Origin: Paragemmobacter amnigenus
Lineage (GTDB): Bacteria; Pseudomonadota; Alphaproteobacteria; Rhodobacterales; Rhodobacteraceae
NCBI RefSeq assembly: GCF_009908265.2
Contig: NZ_JAAATX020000017.1
Coordinates: forward strand, 20,302 to 84,301
DNA length: 64,000 nucleotides
Direction: 5' to 3'
Below the pieces are notes generated by a model. The model was not told where the DNA came from. It did no database searches and worked only from the letters and a program-made list of their open reading frames with translations. This document shows positions 42,807 to 51,448 of the stretch, in pieces. Position 1 is the first letter of the stretch. Each line of letters starts with the position of its first letter. A program made the translations under genes and the position numbers.

Positions 42807-43627
42807 AGGAAAAGGCGCTTCTCTCGCCCGGTGAATTCGTCGCCCCTGTTATTTCGTGGCTCAACACCAACGCGCATGGGCTGTTCAAGGCAATCAGCAC
42901 CGGGGTGGAGGCCGTGCTCGGCCTGACCGAGGCGGCGCTGCTCGCCGTCCCCGGGCCCATCCTTGCGCCAGTGATAGTGCTGCTCATCCTGTGGCGTCAG
43001 GGCGTTAGCATGGCGCTACTGGCGGCCGGATGCATGGCCGTCGCCGGATTGTCGGGGCTCTGGGTCGAAACGATGCAGACTGTTGCATTGGTCACGATCT
43101 CGGTCCTTGTCGCGGTGGTGATTGCGTTTCCGCTCGGCTTCCTCGCCGCCAAACGCTCAGGGCTGGAGTCGGCGCTGCGTCCGATCCTTGACCTTATGCA
43201 GACCGTGCCGCCGTGGGTCTATCTGATCCCTGCGGTGATGATCTTCAGCCTCGGCAAGGTGCCTGCACTGTTGGCGACCGTGATCTACGGCGTGCCACCC
43301 ATGCTGCGTCTTACGACACTCGCCTTCAAGCAGGTGCCGAAGGAATTACGCGAACTCGGCGCGGCGTCGGGTGCTACCGGATGGCAGACCTTGACGCGGA
43401 TCGAGATCCCATCCGCCCGCAAAACGCTGCTGATCGGGCTGAACCAGTGCATCCTTCTGTCTCTTGCCATGGTGGTTCTGGCGGGCCTCGTCGGTGCGGG
43501 TGGTCTGGGAGCTGAAGTGACGCGCGGGTTGACGCGGATGGAGATGGGACTGGGGTTGCGGTCGGGTCTATCGATCGTCGCGGTGGCGATCTTCATGGAT
43601 CGCCTGTCGCGCCGCGCCTTGGGCTGA
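42803..43627 (+). CDS. Betaine-type ABC transporter permease 2
   Basis: A 274-residue paralogue of permease 1, with the coupling loop ELGAASGATGWQTLTRIEIP and the conserved LNQCILLSLAMVVLAGLVGA. Two different permeases imply a heterodimeric membrane channel, rather than the single ProW of E. coli. It overlaps the preceding gene by 4 bp and is the last gene of the transporter operon. Confidence 0.9.
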   Translation: MKEKALLSPGEFVAPVISWLNTNAHGLFKAISTGVEAVLGLTEAALLAVPGPILAPVIVLLILWRQGVSMALLAAGCMAVAGLSGLWVETMQTVALVTISVLVAVVIAFPLGFLAAKRSGLESALRPILDLMQTVPPWVYLIPAVMIFSLGKVPALLATVIYGVPPMLRLTTLAFKQVPKELRELGAASGATGWQTLTRIEIPSARKTLLIGLNQCILLSLAMVVLAGLVGAGGLGAEVTRGLTRMEMGLGLRSGLSIVAVAIFMDRLSRRALG

Positions 43628-44055
43628 TTGGTCAGCACATTAGGCGTTCTCTTTTCGCCGGTCTGCTTGGGCCTGGTAGACCGGCGAGACGAAGGTCCGA
43701 TTCCCGCCCTTTTCGAACGATGCGTCGCTCACGGCCCAAAGGGGACGGTCACGTTGCCAGAACCTTCCCGCATTTCGTTCCTCTTGGCCGACGTTCATGG
43801 TGCGCTCATTGCGGGCGATGCGATGAGACCACGACCGCCCGGGCAGCAAAGGAGGCCGTGCCCCCAAAATGCAGGCCGACCGCCTCTGTGCTGCCTCACA
43901 ATGTGCTCATGCTCGTGTGACCCAGCCCACTGCCGCTTCGCGCAGAGCGGGGACCGGGGACCGGTTTGGCCAGAAACACTCCATATCGCTCACGCCACCT
44001 TGGTCTCTTGGCGAACAGCTGTCGATTTCTGGCCTTCACCGGGCGCCTCGTCCTT
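43628..44055. other. Intergenic stretch between convergent operons
   Basis: 428 bp between the transporter (plus) and the DMGDH-like gene (minus). No frame here has a good start or protein-like composition, and no RNA gene or obvious terminator was recognised. Confidence 0.45.
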
Positions 44056-46503
44056 TCACGACAGAAGACGCTCGCTTTTCGGGTCGTAGAAGCCACGAAG
44101 ACTCACGGTGGCAGGAACCTCTTTTCCTTCCACCAGCACCGTATACCTGCCCTCGGCAAGGCGGGCGCGTGCTTGACCCGCAGACGTTTTCAGCATGCAA
44201 AGCCCTGACGCGCAGCCGAGCGTTTGGCTGTAGGCAGCACTGTAGATCGAGCCCACGACCTTGCCGTCCTTCAAGATCGGTTCCCGCCCGAAGAGGAGAG
44301 GCTGCGGATCATCCAGTTTGATCGCACAGAGGAGGGGACCGGCTGCCTCGGCCTTGCGCTTCAGGTAGGCATCGCGACCGATGAAGGGGATCGGCTTGTC
44401 CGGCTTGCAGACGAAATCGAGACCCACCTGATGCGGTGACTCCGTATAGGCAAGATCGGTGCCCCAGTGGATGTATGCCTTGTCGATGCGCAAGGCGTTC
44501 AGCGCTTCGGTCCCGACCAGACGAATGCCGAACTCGTCTTCGCGCGCCATCAGCGTGTCAAAGACATGCTCGGCAAAGTCGGGCGTCATGTAGAGTTCGA
44601 ACCCCAGTTCGCCGCTGTAGGAAAGCCGCTGCGCCCAGCATTTTGCATAGCCGATCTGGACGGTCTTGCCCGAGTTGAACGGAAAGGCCGCGTTCGAGAA
44701 ATCGTCCGGGCTGACCGCTGCCAGAAGCGCCCGGCTTCTGGGGCCGAAGACTGACAGGCCGGCATAGGCTGTCGTTACGTCGCGGATGCGGACATCTTCA
44801 CCGGGGCGGACCTGATCCAGCATGTGGGTCAGGTCGCGGCGGCGTCGGCCGGTCGAACTGGAAACGAGGAACCGCGTCGCGCTGTGGCGGGCCACCGAGA
44901 CGTCGCTTTCGATGCCGCCGGCTTCATTCAAGATCAGCGTATAGACGACCCTGCCCGGCGCGATGGCCATGTCGTTCGTGCAAATCCGCTGCAGGAACGC
45001 TTCCGCATCGCGGCCTTCGACCTCGGTCTTGCCCATGGGGGAGTAGTCGATGATCCCGACGGCCTCTCGCGCGGCCTTCTGCTCTGCCAGAACATAGGCG
45101 AACTGCTTTGTTCGGTTGTAGCTGAGTTCCGGCACCGCTTCCTGCCCCTTAGGCGCGTACCAGGCCGGGCGCTCCCAGCCAAGCGACTCTCCGAAATAGG
45201 CGCCGCGTGCGGCCAGCGCGTGGTACAACGGCGTTTTGCGGATGCCGCGGGCCGTGTGGCGCTGCTGGTGAGGGTAGTGCAGGGCGTAGGATAGGGCCAG
45301 CGTTTCGGGCGCACGCTTTTGCAGGTAGGCGTCGCAGGCTTGGAAATCCTCGATCCGGGCGGGCGAGACAGAGGACAGGTCGCGCATGGGGCGACCATTG
45401 ACGATCCATTCCGCGATGGCACGTCCGGCCCCCGCGCCGCATTGGATACCGGTCGAGTTCACGCCGGCGAGGATGAAGTAACCCTTGATGTCGGGCGCTT
45501 CGCCGATGGTGCCGCGCCCATCATGGCTGAAGCTTTCTGGTCCGTTGAAGAAGGTTCGGATGCCGGTCTGTTGCAGGACGGGAACGCGGATCATCGCCTC
45601 TTCCATGACGTCCATCACATGTTCGTCTACGAAGGGAAGGGAGTCGAAGCAGAAATCTTCGGGGATGCCGTCTTCGCCATAGGGTACCACGATGCGATGG
45701 CCGAAGCCGACCAGCAGTTTGCCCGCATCTTCCTTGAAGTAGGTGGCGTCGTCATAGGACCGGAGGACGGGCAAGTCCTTGGGCAGGTTCGGAATCGGTT
45801 CGGTGACAAGGTAGTAATGCGCGCAGGCGTGCAGGGGGACCTGCACCCCGTTGCGGCGGCCCAGTTCGCGCGCCCACATGCCGGCGGTGTTGACGACCAC
45901 GCCGGTCTGGATCAGGCCGTCGGCCGTCCGGACGCCCGTGACGCGGCCGTTCTCGACGATCACCTCTTCGACCTTGGTGTTTTCAAGGATCTTGACGCCC
46001 CGGCTCCGGGCCGCCTTGGCCAGAGCGGTGGTCAGATCGACGGGGTTGATCGACCCGTTCGAGGGAATCCACACGCCACCGGCGACACCGTCGAGGTTCA
46101 CGAGCGGATAGAGTTCCGCGATCTCGTCATGGCCGATCTCGCGCGCTTCGATGTCGAACAGTCGCGCATAGTCGATCTGGCGGCGCAGCTGCTGCATGCG
46201 GTCGGGGAAGCGCGCCACAGTGACCGATCCGGTCTGGCGGAAGCCTGTGGTCTGGCCGGTTTCGGCCTCCAGTTCCTGAATGATCTCGGTGCCGTAAGAG
46301 GCAAATTCCGTCGAAAGGGAATCGCCCCGCAGTCGGCCGACCAGCCCTGCGGCGTGCCATGTCGTTCCGCAGGTCAGCTGCTTGCGTTCCAGCAAGACCA
46401 CGTCGGTCCAGCCGAGTTTTGCCAGATGATAGGCGACGGAGCAGCCGTGGACGCCACCTCCGATAATGACGACTTGGGCGTGGCTCGGCGTTTGTTGGGT
46501 CAT
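44056..46503 (-). CDS. Dimethylglycine/sarcosine dehydrogenase-like, FAD plus GcvT
   Basis: An 815-residue enzyme from the ATG at 46,503 (MTQQTPSHAQVVIIGGGVHG). The N-terminal ~400 residues are a DAO-type FAD domain: VVIIGGGVHGCSVAYHLAKL and LTCGTTWHAAGLVGRL, where the His is the usual covalent FAD site in this family. From ~430 onward a GcvT-like folate-binding half follows (GIIDYSPMGKTEVEGRDAEA, SYSGELGFELYM, GTEALNALRIDKAYIHWGTD). It should strip N-methyl groups and pass them to tetrahydrofolate. It fits catabolism of the betaine-like compounds imported by the neighbouring transporter. Confidence 0.9.
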   Translation of the reverse strand: MTQQTPSHAQVVIIGGGVHGCSVAYHLAKLGWTDVVLLERKQLTCGTTWHAAGLVGRLRGDSLSTEFASYGTEIIQELEAETGQTTGFRQTGSVTVARFPDRMQQLRRQIDYARLFDIEAREIGHDEIAELYPLVNLDGVAGGVWIPSNGSINPVDLTTALAKAARSRGVKILENTKVEEVIVENGRVTGVRTADGLIQTGVVVNTAGMWARELGRRNGVQVPLHACAHYYLVTEPIPNLPKDLPVLRSYDDATYFKEDAGKLLVGFGHRIVVPYGEDGIPEDFCFDSLPFVDEHVMDVMEEAMIRVPVLQQTGIRTFFNGPESFSHDGRGTIGEAPDIKGYFILAGVNSTGIQCGAGAGRAIAEWIVNGRPMRDLSSVSPARIEDFQACDAYLQKRAPETLALSYALHYPHQQRHTARGIRKTPLYHALAARGAYFGESLGWERPAWYAPKGQEAVPELSYNRTKQFAYVLAEQKAAREAVGIIDYSPMGKTEVEGRDAEAFLQRICTNDMAIAPGRVVYTLILNEAGGIESDVSVARHSATRFLVSSSTGRRRRDLTHMLDQVRPGEDVRIRDVTTAYAGLSVFGPRSRALLAAVSPDDFSNAAFPFNSGKTVQIGYAKCWAQRLSYSGELGFELYMTPDFAEHVFDTLMAREDEFGIRLVGTEALNALRIDKAYIHWGTDLAYTESPHQVGLDFVCKPDKPIPFIGRDAYLKRKAEAAGPLLCAIKLDDPQPLLFGREPILKDGKVVGSIYSAAYSQTLGCASGLCMLKTSAGQARARLAEGRYTVLVEGKEVPATVSLRGFYDPKSERLLS

Positions 46504-46755
46504 CTTTACCTTCCTGCTGGTCATTCGACACACGTCCGGGGCATCGCCGCCCTGCGGTAGAAGACCGGCGTGTGAAAAGTTAGAACGATGCGTTCGATTA
46601 TTGACGCAATGGATAACTTCTGTCAAAAGGAACGGCAAGGGAAAACATCTTCGATGCGATCACGGGGTGGTGCCGTCCCAAAGCCAGCAGCCCAAAGGGC
46701 GGGCGGGACGAACAGACCGGAGGTCGCAATCGAAGGGGCAACTGGGAGAACAGCG

Positions 46756-47703
46756 GTGTCTGACGCGACTGCGGACGTCCATACGACAGAATTCGACGAC
46801 AAGATCGCAGCCGCGATCGCAAAGGTGCCGGGATGGAACGATCCGGGCACGACATGGAGATGGCTGACGGGCGGCGGCGCCCACAAGAATTTCCTTGTCA
46901 CCAAGGCCGATGGTCAGACGAAGGCCGTCCTCAAGCTGTGGAACCGCGACTGGGAAAAGCTTGGCGTCGTCCCCCCGAGCGCGGTGCCCATGCTCAATAC
47001 CGTCGATGCGGGCAGGGCGGGAATCGGCGCGCCGGTCATCGCCATCGTGGACGAGCCGTTGTCGCTGATGATCGAGTTTCTTCCCGGTCGTCCGATCGAT
47101 TTCAAGGATGCGAAGCTCCAGCAGCGCGTGGCGCGCAAGGCGCGGGACCTGCACGACAGCGGACTGAACTTCCGGCGCGATTTCAACCCCTTCGCAGAGG
47201 CGCGGGTCATGCTCTCCTCGGCTGGGCAGCATGGCGCGGTCCTGCCTGCCGACTATTCCAGCGTCTTGCCTGTTCTGGAACGTATCGAAAAGACGCTGGA
47301 CATGCGGCTGGGCGACTTCGTGCCAAGCCACAACGATCTTTACAGCCCGAACCTGCTGGAACAGGCGGACGGTACGATCCGGCTGATCGACTATGACCTG
47401 TCCGGAAACAGCGACCGCTGCTACGATCTTGGCCTGATGGCAACCTTCGAGGGGCTGGACCCCGACGAGATGGATCGCCTTGCCGAGGCTTACTTCGGCG
47501 AACCCAACCGTCGCATGCGCGCGCGGATGGAGATGTTCGCCATTGCCGCCAACTATTCCCAGTTCGCGATCTTCGCGGCGGCCCTCGTCGCGGCCGAGAT
47601 GAACGCGGATTACGACTATGAAGGCTACATGGCCAGTACGTGGACCAAGATCCTTGGCCAGATCAACGATCCGCGCTTCGGCGCCTTCTTGGCCGAGGTG
47701 TGA
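46756..47703 (+). CDS. Choline/ethanolamine kinase-like phosphotransferase
   Basis: A 315-residue APH-fold kinase from a GTG at 46,756 preceded by GGGAG at 7 bases; the frame is open back to 46,588 but reads poorly there. Visible signatures are WLTGGGAHKNFLVTKADGQT (nucleotide loop), AVLKLWNRD (Lys), VPSHNDLYSPNLLEQADGTI (catalytic Asp, Asn) and RLIDYDLSGNSDRCYDLG (metal Asp). The Brenner motif and the LIDYDLSGNSDRCYDLG segment are typical of LicA-type choline/ethanolamine kinases. With the PLP enzyme downstream it suggests that an amino alcohol is phosphorylated first. Confidence 0.82.
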   Translation: MSDATADVHTTEFDDKIAAAIAKVPGWNDPGTTWRWLTGGGAHKNFLVTKADGQTKAVLKLWNRDWEKLGVVPPSAVPMLNTVDAGRAGIGAPVIAIVDEPLSLMIEFLPGRPIDFKDAKLQQRVARKARDLHDSGLNFRRDFNPFAEARVMLSSAGQHGAVLPADYSSVLPVLERIEKTLDMRLGDFVPSHNDLYSPNLLEQADGTIRLIDYDLSGNSDRCYDLGLMATFEGLDPDEMDRLAEAYFGEPNRRMRARMEMFAIAANYSQFAIFAAALVAAEMNADYDYEGYMASTWTKILGQINDPRFGAFLAEV

Positions 47704-47756
47704 GTGCCGTGCGTCTGTTGGCTGACGGCGCGGGTGCTTGCCGCTTTGGCAGGTTT

Positions 47757-47778
47757 GATTGTCGGTTGGCCGACAATC
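47757..47778. promoter_or_regulatory. TetR operator candidate
   Basis: Arms GATTGTCGG and CCGACAATC around four bases form a perfect 9-bp inverted repeat, 41 bp upstream of the TetR gene. It is probably the autoregulatory operator for the TetR-led operon. Confidence 0.65.
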
Positions 47779-47819
47779 GCATTACACTGCGCCCAGTTTA
47801 GCTACGGAGGGTGCAGAAA

Positions 47820-48440
47820 ATGACCGCAGAGAAGGCACTGTCACTGCGCGAGCGCAACAAGCTGCGGACGCGGGCCGAAATCCACGCCGCCGCCTTGGAG
47901 GTGTTCGAGGAAGACGGTTTCTCGGAAAGCTCGATCGAAAAGATCGCCAAGGTGGCAGGAACGTCGAAGGGTACCGTCTACACGTATTTCCCGGACGGAA
48001 TGGATGACATCTACAGGGAAATCTACGTCGCGCTCAGCGATGAGCTTCTGGACGTGGCAACCCGAGCGCGTGACCGCGAATCCGAACCTGTGCAGCGCAT
48101 CCTCGCGCTGGCCAATGCGCTGTTCGATCTGGCCAGCCGACCGGTGCAGGGGCGCTTCTTCAGCCTCATCAGCCCAATGCTGAGCCCGGTTCTGGCCCCG
48201 GTCCTTGGGCGCGCATCCAAAGTTTACGCAGGGCTGGTCGCGGAAGACATCGCTCGGATGCGGCATTCGGGCAAGGCATGGCCAGACGACGCGCAGATTG
48301 CCGAACTCATCGTCGGTTCCATGCGGGAAGCCGCGCGATTCATCACCGAACGCCCCGGTCGGCAGAAGCCGCTGACCCGCGCCTTGGCGGTTCTGCTCCA
48401 AGGAGTGGAAGCGCAGATCAAGTCAGAAGAAACCACCTAG
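47820..48440 (+). CDS. TetR-family regulator
   Basis: A 206-residue regulator; ATG at 47,820 with GGAGG 9 bases upstream (an in-frame GTG lies at 47,811). The DNA-binding domain is RERNKLRTRAEIHAAALEVF then GFSESSIEKIAKVAGTSKGT VYTYFP, a standard TetR helix-turn-helix. The ligand-binding half is divergent, as usual. It lies directly downstream of a palindromic operator and upstream of the aldehyde dehydrogenase and phospho-lyase-like genes, which it probably represses until the amine is present. Confidence 0.88.
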   Translation: MTAEKALSLRERNKLRTRAEIHAAALEVFEEDGFSESSIEKIAKVAGTSKGTVYTYFPDGMDDIYREIYVALSDELLDVATRARDRESEPVQRILALANALFDLASRPVQGRFFSLISPMLSPVLAPVLGRASKVYAGLVAEDIARMRHSGKAWPDDAQIAELIVGSMREAARFITERPGRQKPLTRALAVLLQGVEAQIKSEETT

Positions 48441-48489
48441 CCGCGCCGCCGCCTTGCGGCCTGCGCTGGCACGAAACGGGAGAACAGGA

Positions 48490-49899
48490 ATGAAGACCTA
48501 CTCGCTTGTCATCAATGGCCGCTCGGTTCCCAGTGACCGGCATTTCGACGTTAAGAATCCTGCCAACGGCGGCATCGTGGGGTCCGCGCCCAAGGCGACC
48601 AAGGAGCAACTCGAACTGGCCATCGAAGCGGCCGAGGCCGCGTTTCCCGCATGGCGTGACCTGACTTCGGAAACGCGCGCCGAGTACTGCATGAAGGTCG
48701 CCGACCGGATGCAGGAGGCTGCGGAAGAGTTGGCGCAACTGATCACGCGCGAGCAGGGCAAGCCTCTGAACGGGCTTGGTTCGCGGTGGGAAGTGGGCGG
48801 AGCGATCGCTTGGGCGCGGTATACGGCCAGCCTCGACCTTCCTGTCGAAGTCCTTCAGGACACCAATCAGGGAAAGGTCGAAATGCACCGCAAGCCGCTT
48901 GGCGTGGTGGGTTCGATCACGCCTTGGAACTTTCCGGTGCTGATTGCGATCTGGCATGTCATTCCGGCCATCCGATCGGGCAACACGGTCGTCATCAAGC
49001 CGTCGCCCTACACGCCATTGTCGACCATCCGTCTGGTCGAGTTGATGAGCGAGGTCCTGCCGCAGGGCGTCGTGAACTGCGTCACCGGCGAAGATTTCAT
49101 CGGGGCCGAGATGTCGGCGCATCCCAAGATCCGCAAGATCGTCTTCACCGGCTCTTGCGCGACCGGGCAGAAGATCATGCAGAGCGCCGCGCAGACGATG
49201 AAGCGGCTGACCCTTGAACTGGGTGGAAATGACGCCGGCATCGTGCTGCCGGATGTCGACCCCAAACAGATCGCCGAAGGGCTGTTCTGGGGGGCGTTCA
49301 TCAACGGCGGGCAGACCTGCGCGGCGCTGAAGCGACTCTATGTGCATGACGAGGTCTATGACGCCGTCTGCAGGGAACTGGTCGACTATGCCCGCAACAT
49401 CAAGGTGGGTGACGGCCTGCTGGACGACACGAACCTCGGCCCGATCCAGAACCGCCAGCAATTCGAAAAGGTCGTGGCCTTGGTCGATGACGCCAAGAAG
49501 GTCGGCGGCAAGGTGCTTCTGGGTGGGGCGGTCGAAAAGAAAGGGCCGGGCAACTTCTTCCCGGTGACGCTGATCGCCGACATGAACAATGGCCAGCGCC
49601 TTGTCGACGAAGAGCAGTTCGGCCCGGTCCTTCCGATCATCCGCTATACCGACGTCGAAGAGGTCATCCAGCGGGCAAACGACAATCCGAACGGCCTTGG
49701 CGGATCGGTCTGGAGCCGCGACATCGAGAAGGCAAAGCAGATCGCCTCGCGGATGGAATGCGGGTCCGTCTGGATCAATAAGCACGGTGCCATCCAGCCC
49801 AACGCCCCGTTTGGAGGGGTCAAATCCTCGGGCTTCGGCGTGGAGTTCGCGAAAGAGGGCCTCGCGGAATACACCGACATTCAGGTGATCTTCTCGTGA
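48490..49899 (+). CDS. NAD(P)-dependent aldehyde dehydrogenase
   Basis: A 469-residue enzyme from MKTYSLVINGRSVPSDRHFD (CAGGA ribosome-binding site). Signatures: ITPWNFPVLIAIWHVIPAIR, FTGSCATGQKIMQSA, LELGGNDAGIVLPDV (Glu), INGGQTCAALKRLYV (Cys), EEQFGPVLPIIRYTD. Together with the upstream kinase and the downstream PLP enzyme it would oxidise acetaldehyde or propanal released by a phospho-lyase. It is separate in sequence from the aldehyde dehydrogenase at 35.9 kb. Confidence 0.92.
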   Translation: MKTYSLVINGRSVPSDRHFDVKNPANGGIVGSAPKATKEQLELAIEAAEAAFPAWRDLTSETRAEYCMKVADRMQEAAEELAQLITREQGKPLNGLGSRWEVGGAIAWARYTASLDLPVEVLQDTNQGKVEMHRKPLGVVGSITPWNFPVLIAIWHVIPAIRSGNTVVIKPSPYTPLSTIRLVELMSEVLPQGVVNCVTGEDFIGAEMSAHPKIRKIVFTGSCATGQKIMQSAAQTMKRLTLELGGNDAGIVLPDVDPKQIAEGLFWGAFINGGQTCAALKRLYVHDEVYDAVCRELVDYARNIKVGDGLLDDTNLGPIQNRQQFEKVVALVDDAKKVGGKVLLGGAVEKKGPGNFFPVTLIADMNNGQRLVDEEQFGPVLPIIRYTDVEEVIQRANDNPNGLGGSVWSRDIEKAKQIASRMECGSVWINKHGAIQPNAPFGGVKSSGFGVEFAKEGLAEYTDIQVIFS

Positions 49900-49917
49900 C
49901 CGGGCAGGACAGAAGCC

Positions 49918-51231
49918 ATGTTCATGCATGACAAACCGAAAATGTCGGCGAGGGCGCGGATGATGATGGCCAGACGGGAAAGGCTGCTTGGGCCGAACAA
50001 TCCGACCTTCTACGACGATCCGGTCCATTTCGTCCGGGGTGAGGGGGTCTGGCTGTTCGATGCCGATGGCCGCCGCTATCTGGATGCCTACAACAACGTG
50101 CCCCATGTCGGCCATTGCCATCCGGCGGTGGTCGAGGCGATTTCGCGGCAGGCCGGACAGTTGAACACCCATAGCCGCTATCTGCATGACGGCGTGCTGG
50201 ACTATGCCGAACGGCTGCTGGGAACCTTCCACCGCAGTCTTTCGACGGTTCTCTTCACCTGCACCGGAAGCGAAGCGAACGACGTCGCCTTGCGGATGGC
50301 GCGGTCCATCACCGGCAAACAGGGCATCATCGTCACCGACTTTACCTATCACGGCAACACGACAGCCGTGATGGAACTGGCAACCTTGCTGCCGCGTGAG
50401 GATGGGTTCAGTTCCCATATCCGCACCATTCCTGCGCCAGACAGTTATCATCTTGAGCCGGGCGAGGTTGACGAAAGGGATATGGCGGCGCGCGTGCTCG
50501 CGCATCTCGATGCGGCCATCGCGTCGCTTGAAGATGCGGGACATGGCGTGGCGGGGATCCTGATCTGCCCGATCTTTGCGAACGAAGGCTTCCCGAACCT
50601 GCCGCCGGGCTTTGTCGACCGGATTGCCAAGGCTGTCCGTCGCGCCGGGGGCGTGGTCATCGCGGATGAGGTGCAGCCCGGTTTCGGGCGCACGGGTGGT
50701 GCGATGTGGGGGCATCAATACGTGGGAATGCTGCCGGATATCATCACGATGGGCAAACCGATGGGCAACGGCCACCCCATTGGCGGCGTTGTCACGACGC
50801 AGGACATCATGCACGCCTTCCGGTCGAAGAACCTGTATTTCAACACCTTTGGCAGCAATCCCGTGTCCTGCGCGGCGGGCATGGCGGTCCTCGACGTCAT
50901 CGAGAACGAGGGGCTCCTGCAGAACGCTGCTGACGTGGGGGCCTATGCAAAGGAAAAGCTGACGCAGCTGAGCAAGAAGTTCGGCTTCCTTGGTGATGTG
51001 CGGGGCGCGGGCCTGTTCTTCGGGGTGGAGTTCATCGCCCCCGGCGAGACGCGAAAGGCCGACAAGAAGCTGGCGAAACGCGCCGTCAACCTGATGCGGG
51101 AGAATGGCGTCATCATGGGGCTGATCGGACGGAAGGAGAACCTCTTCAAGATCCGCCCCCCGATGCCCTTCTCACGCAGCAATGCCGACCATCTGGACGA
51201 GGTGATGCGACACGTCTTCAGCCGCCTTTGA
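49918..51231 (+). CDS. Class III PLP enzyme, phospho-lyase-like
   Basis: A 437-residue aminotransferase-fold enzyme. VVIADEVQPGFGRTG carries the PLP Asp, and PDIITMGKPMGNGHPIGGVV has the Schiff-base Lys. The GKPMGNGHP stretch is the one seen in ethanolamine-phosphate phospho-lyases (AGXT2L1 type), not in most transaminases. It should cleave an amino-alcohol phosphate to aldehyde, ammonia and phosphate. Substrate choice (ethanolamine or 1-amino-2-propanol phosphate) cannot be read from sequence. It starts 18 bp after the aldehyde dehydrogenase. Confidence 0.88.
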   Translation: MFMHDKPKMSARARMMMARRERLLGPNNPTFYDDPVHFVRGEGVWLFDADGRRYLDAYNNVPHVGHCHPAVVEAISRQAGQLNTHSRYLHDGVLDYAERLLGTFHRSLSTVLFTCTGSEANDVALRMARSITGKQGIIVTDFTYHGNTTAVMELATLLPREDGFSSHIRTIPAPDSYHLEPGEVDERDMAARVLAHLDAAIASLEDAGHGVAGILICPIFANEGFPNLPPGFVDRIAKAVRRAGGVVIADEVQPGFGRTGGAMWGHQYVGMLPDIITMGKPMGNGHPIGGVVTTQDIMHAFRSKNLYFNTFGSNPVSCAAGMAVLDVIENEGLLQNAADVGAYAKEKLTQLSKKFGFLGDVRGAGLFFGVEFIAPGETRKADKKLAKRAVNLMRENGVIMGLIGRKENLFKIRPPMPFSRSNADHLDEVMRHVFSRL

Positions 51232-51410
51232 CGTTCTGCCAGCTGATGGAGTGCAAAGCGGGGCAGAGATGCTCCGCCCGCTGCACATTACCATGCGCGG
51301 AGCCTAGTAAACAGTCCTGTGCGACCTGAAAGTGACCGAGTCGTAAAAAAATTGAACGCACCGTATTGAAATTTTCCCGATATGTGCTTTGCTGCGCGGC
51401 ACAACAGGGA

Positions 51411-51428
51411 GCCGCCCGGAAGGGCGGC
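51411..51428 (+). promoter_or_regulatory. Leader hairpin before APC permease
   Basis: GCCGCCC, four bases, GGGCGGC, followed by AAAAC; 21 bp before the permease start. There is no T tract, so it is unlikely to be a terminator; it may be an mRNA-stabilising or translation-control hairpin. Confidence 0.35.
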
Positions 51429-51448
51429 AAAACAACAAGGGAACTTCA

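Noticed and set aside
49918..51231. Ordinary omega-transaminase
   Set aside because: The GKPMGNGHP active-site stretch and the neighbouring kinase and aldehyde dehydrogenase favour a phospho-lyase; transamination is not excluded without assay.
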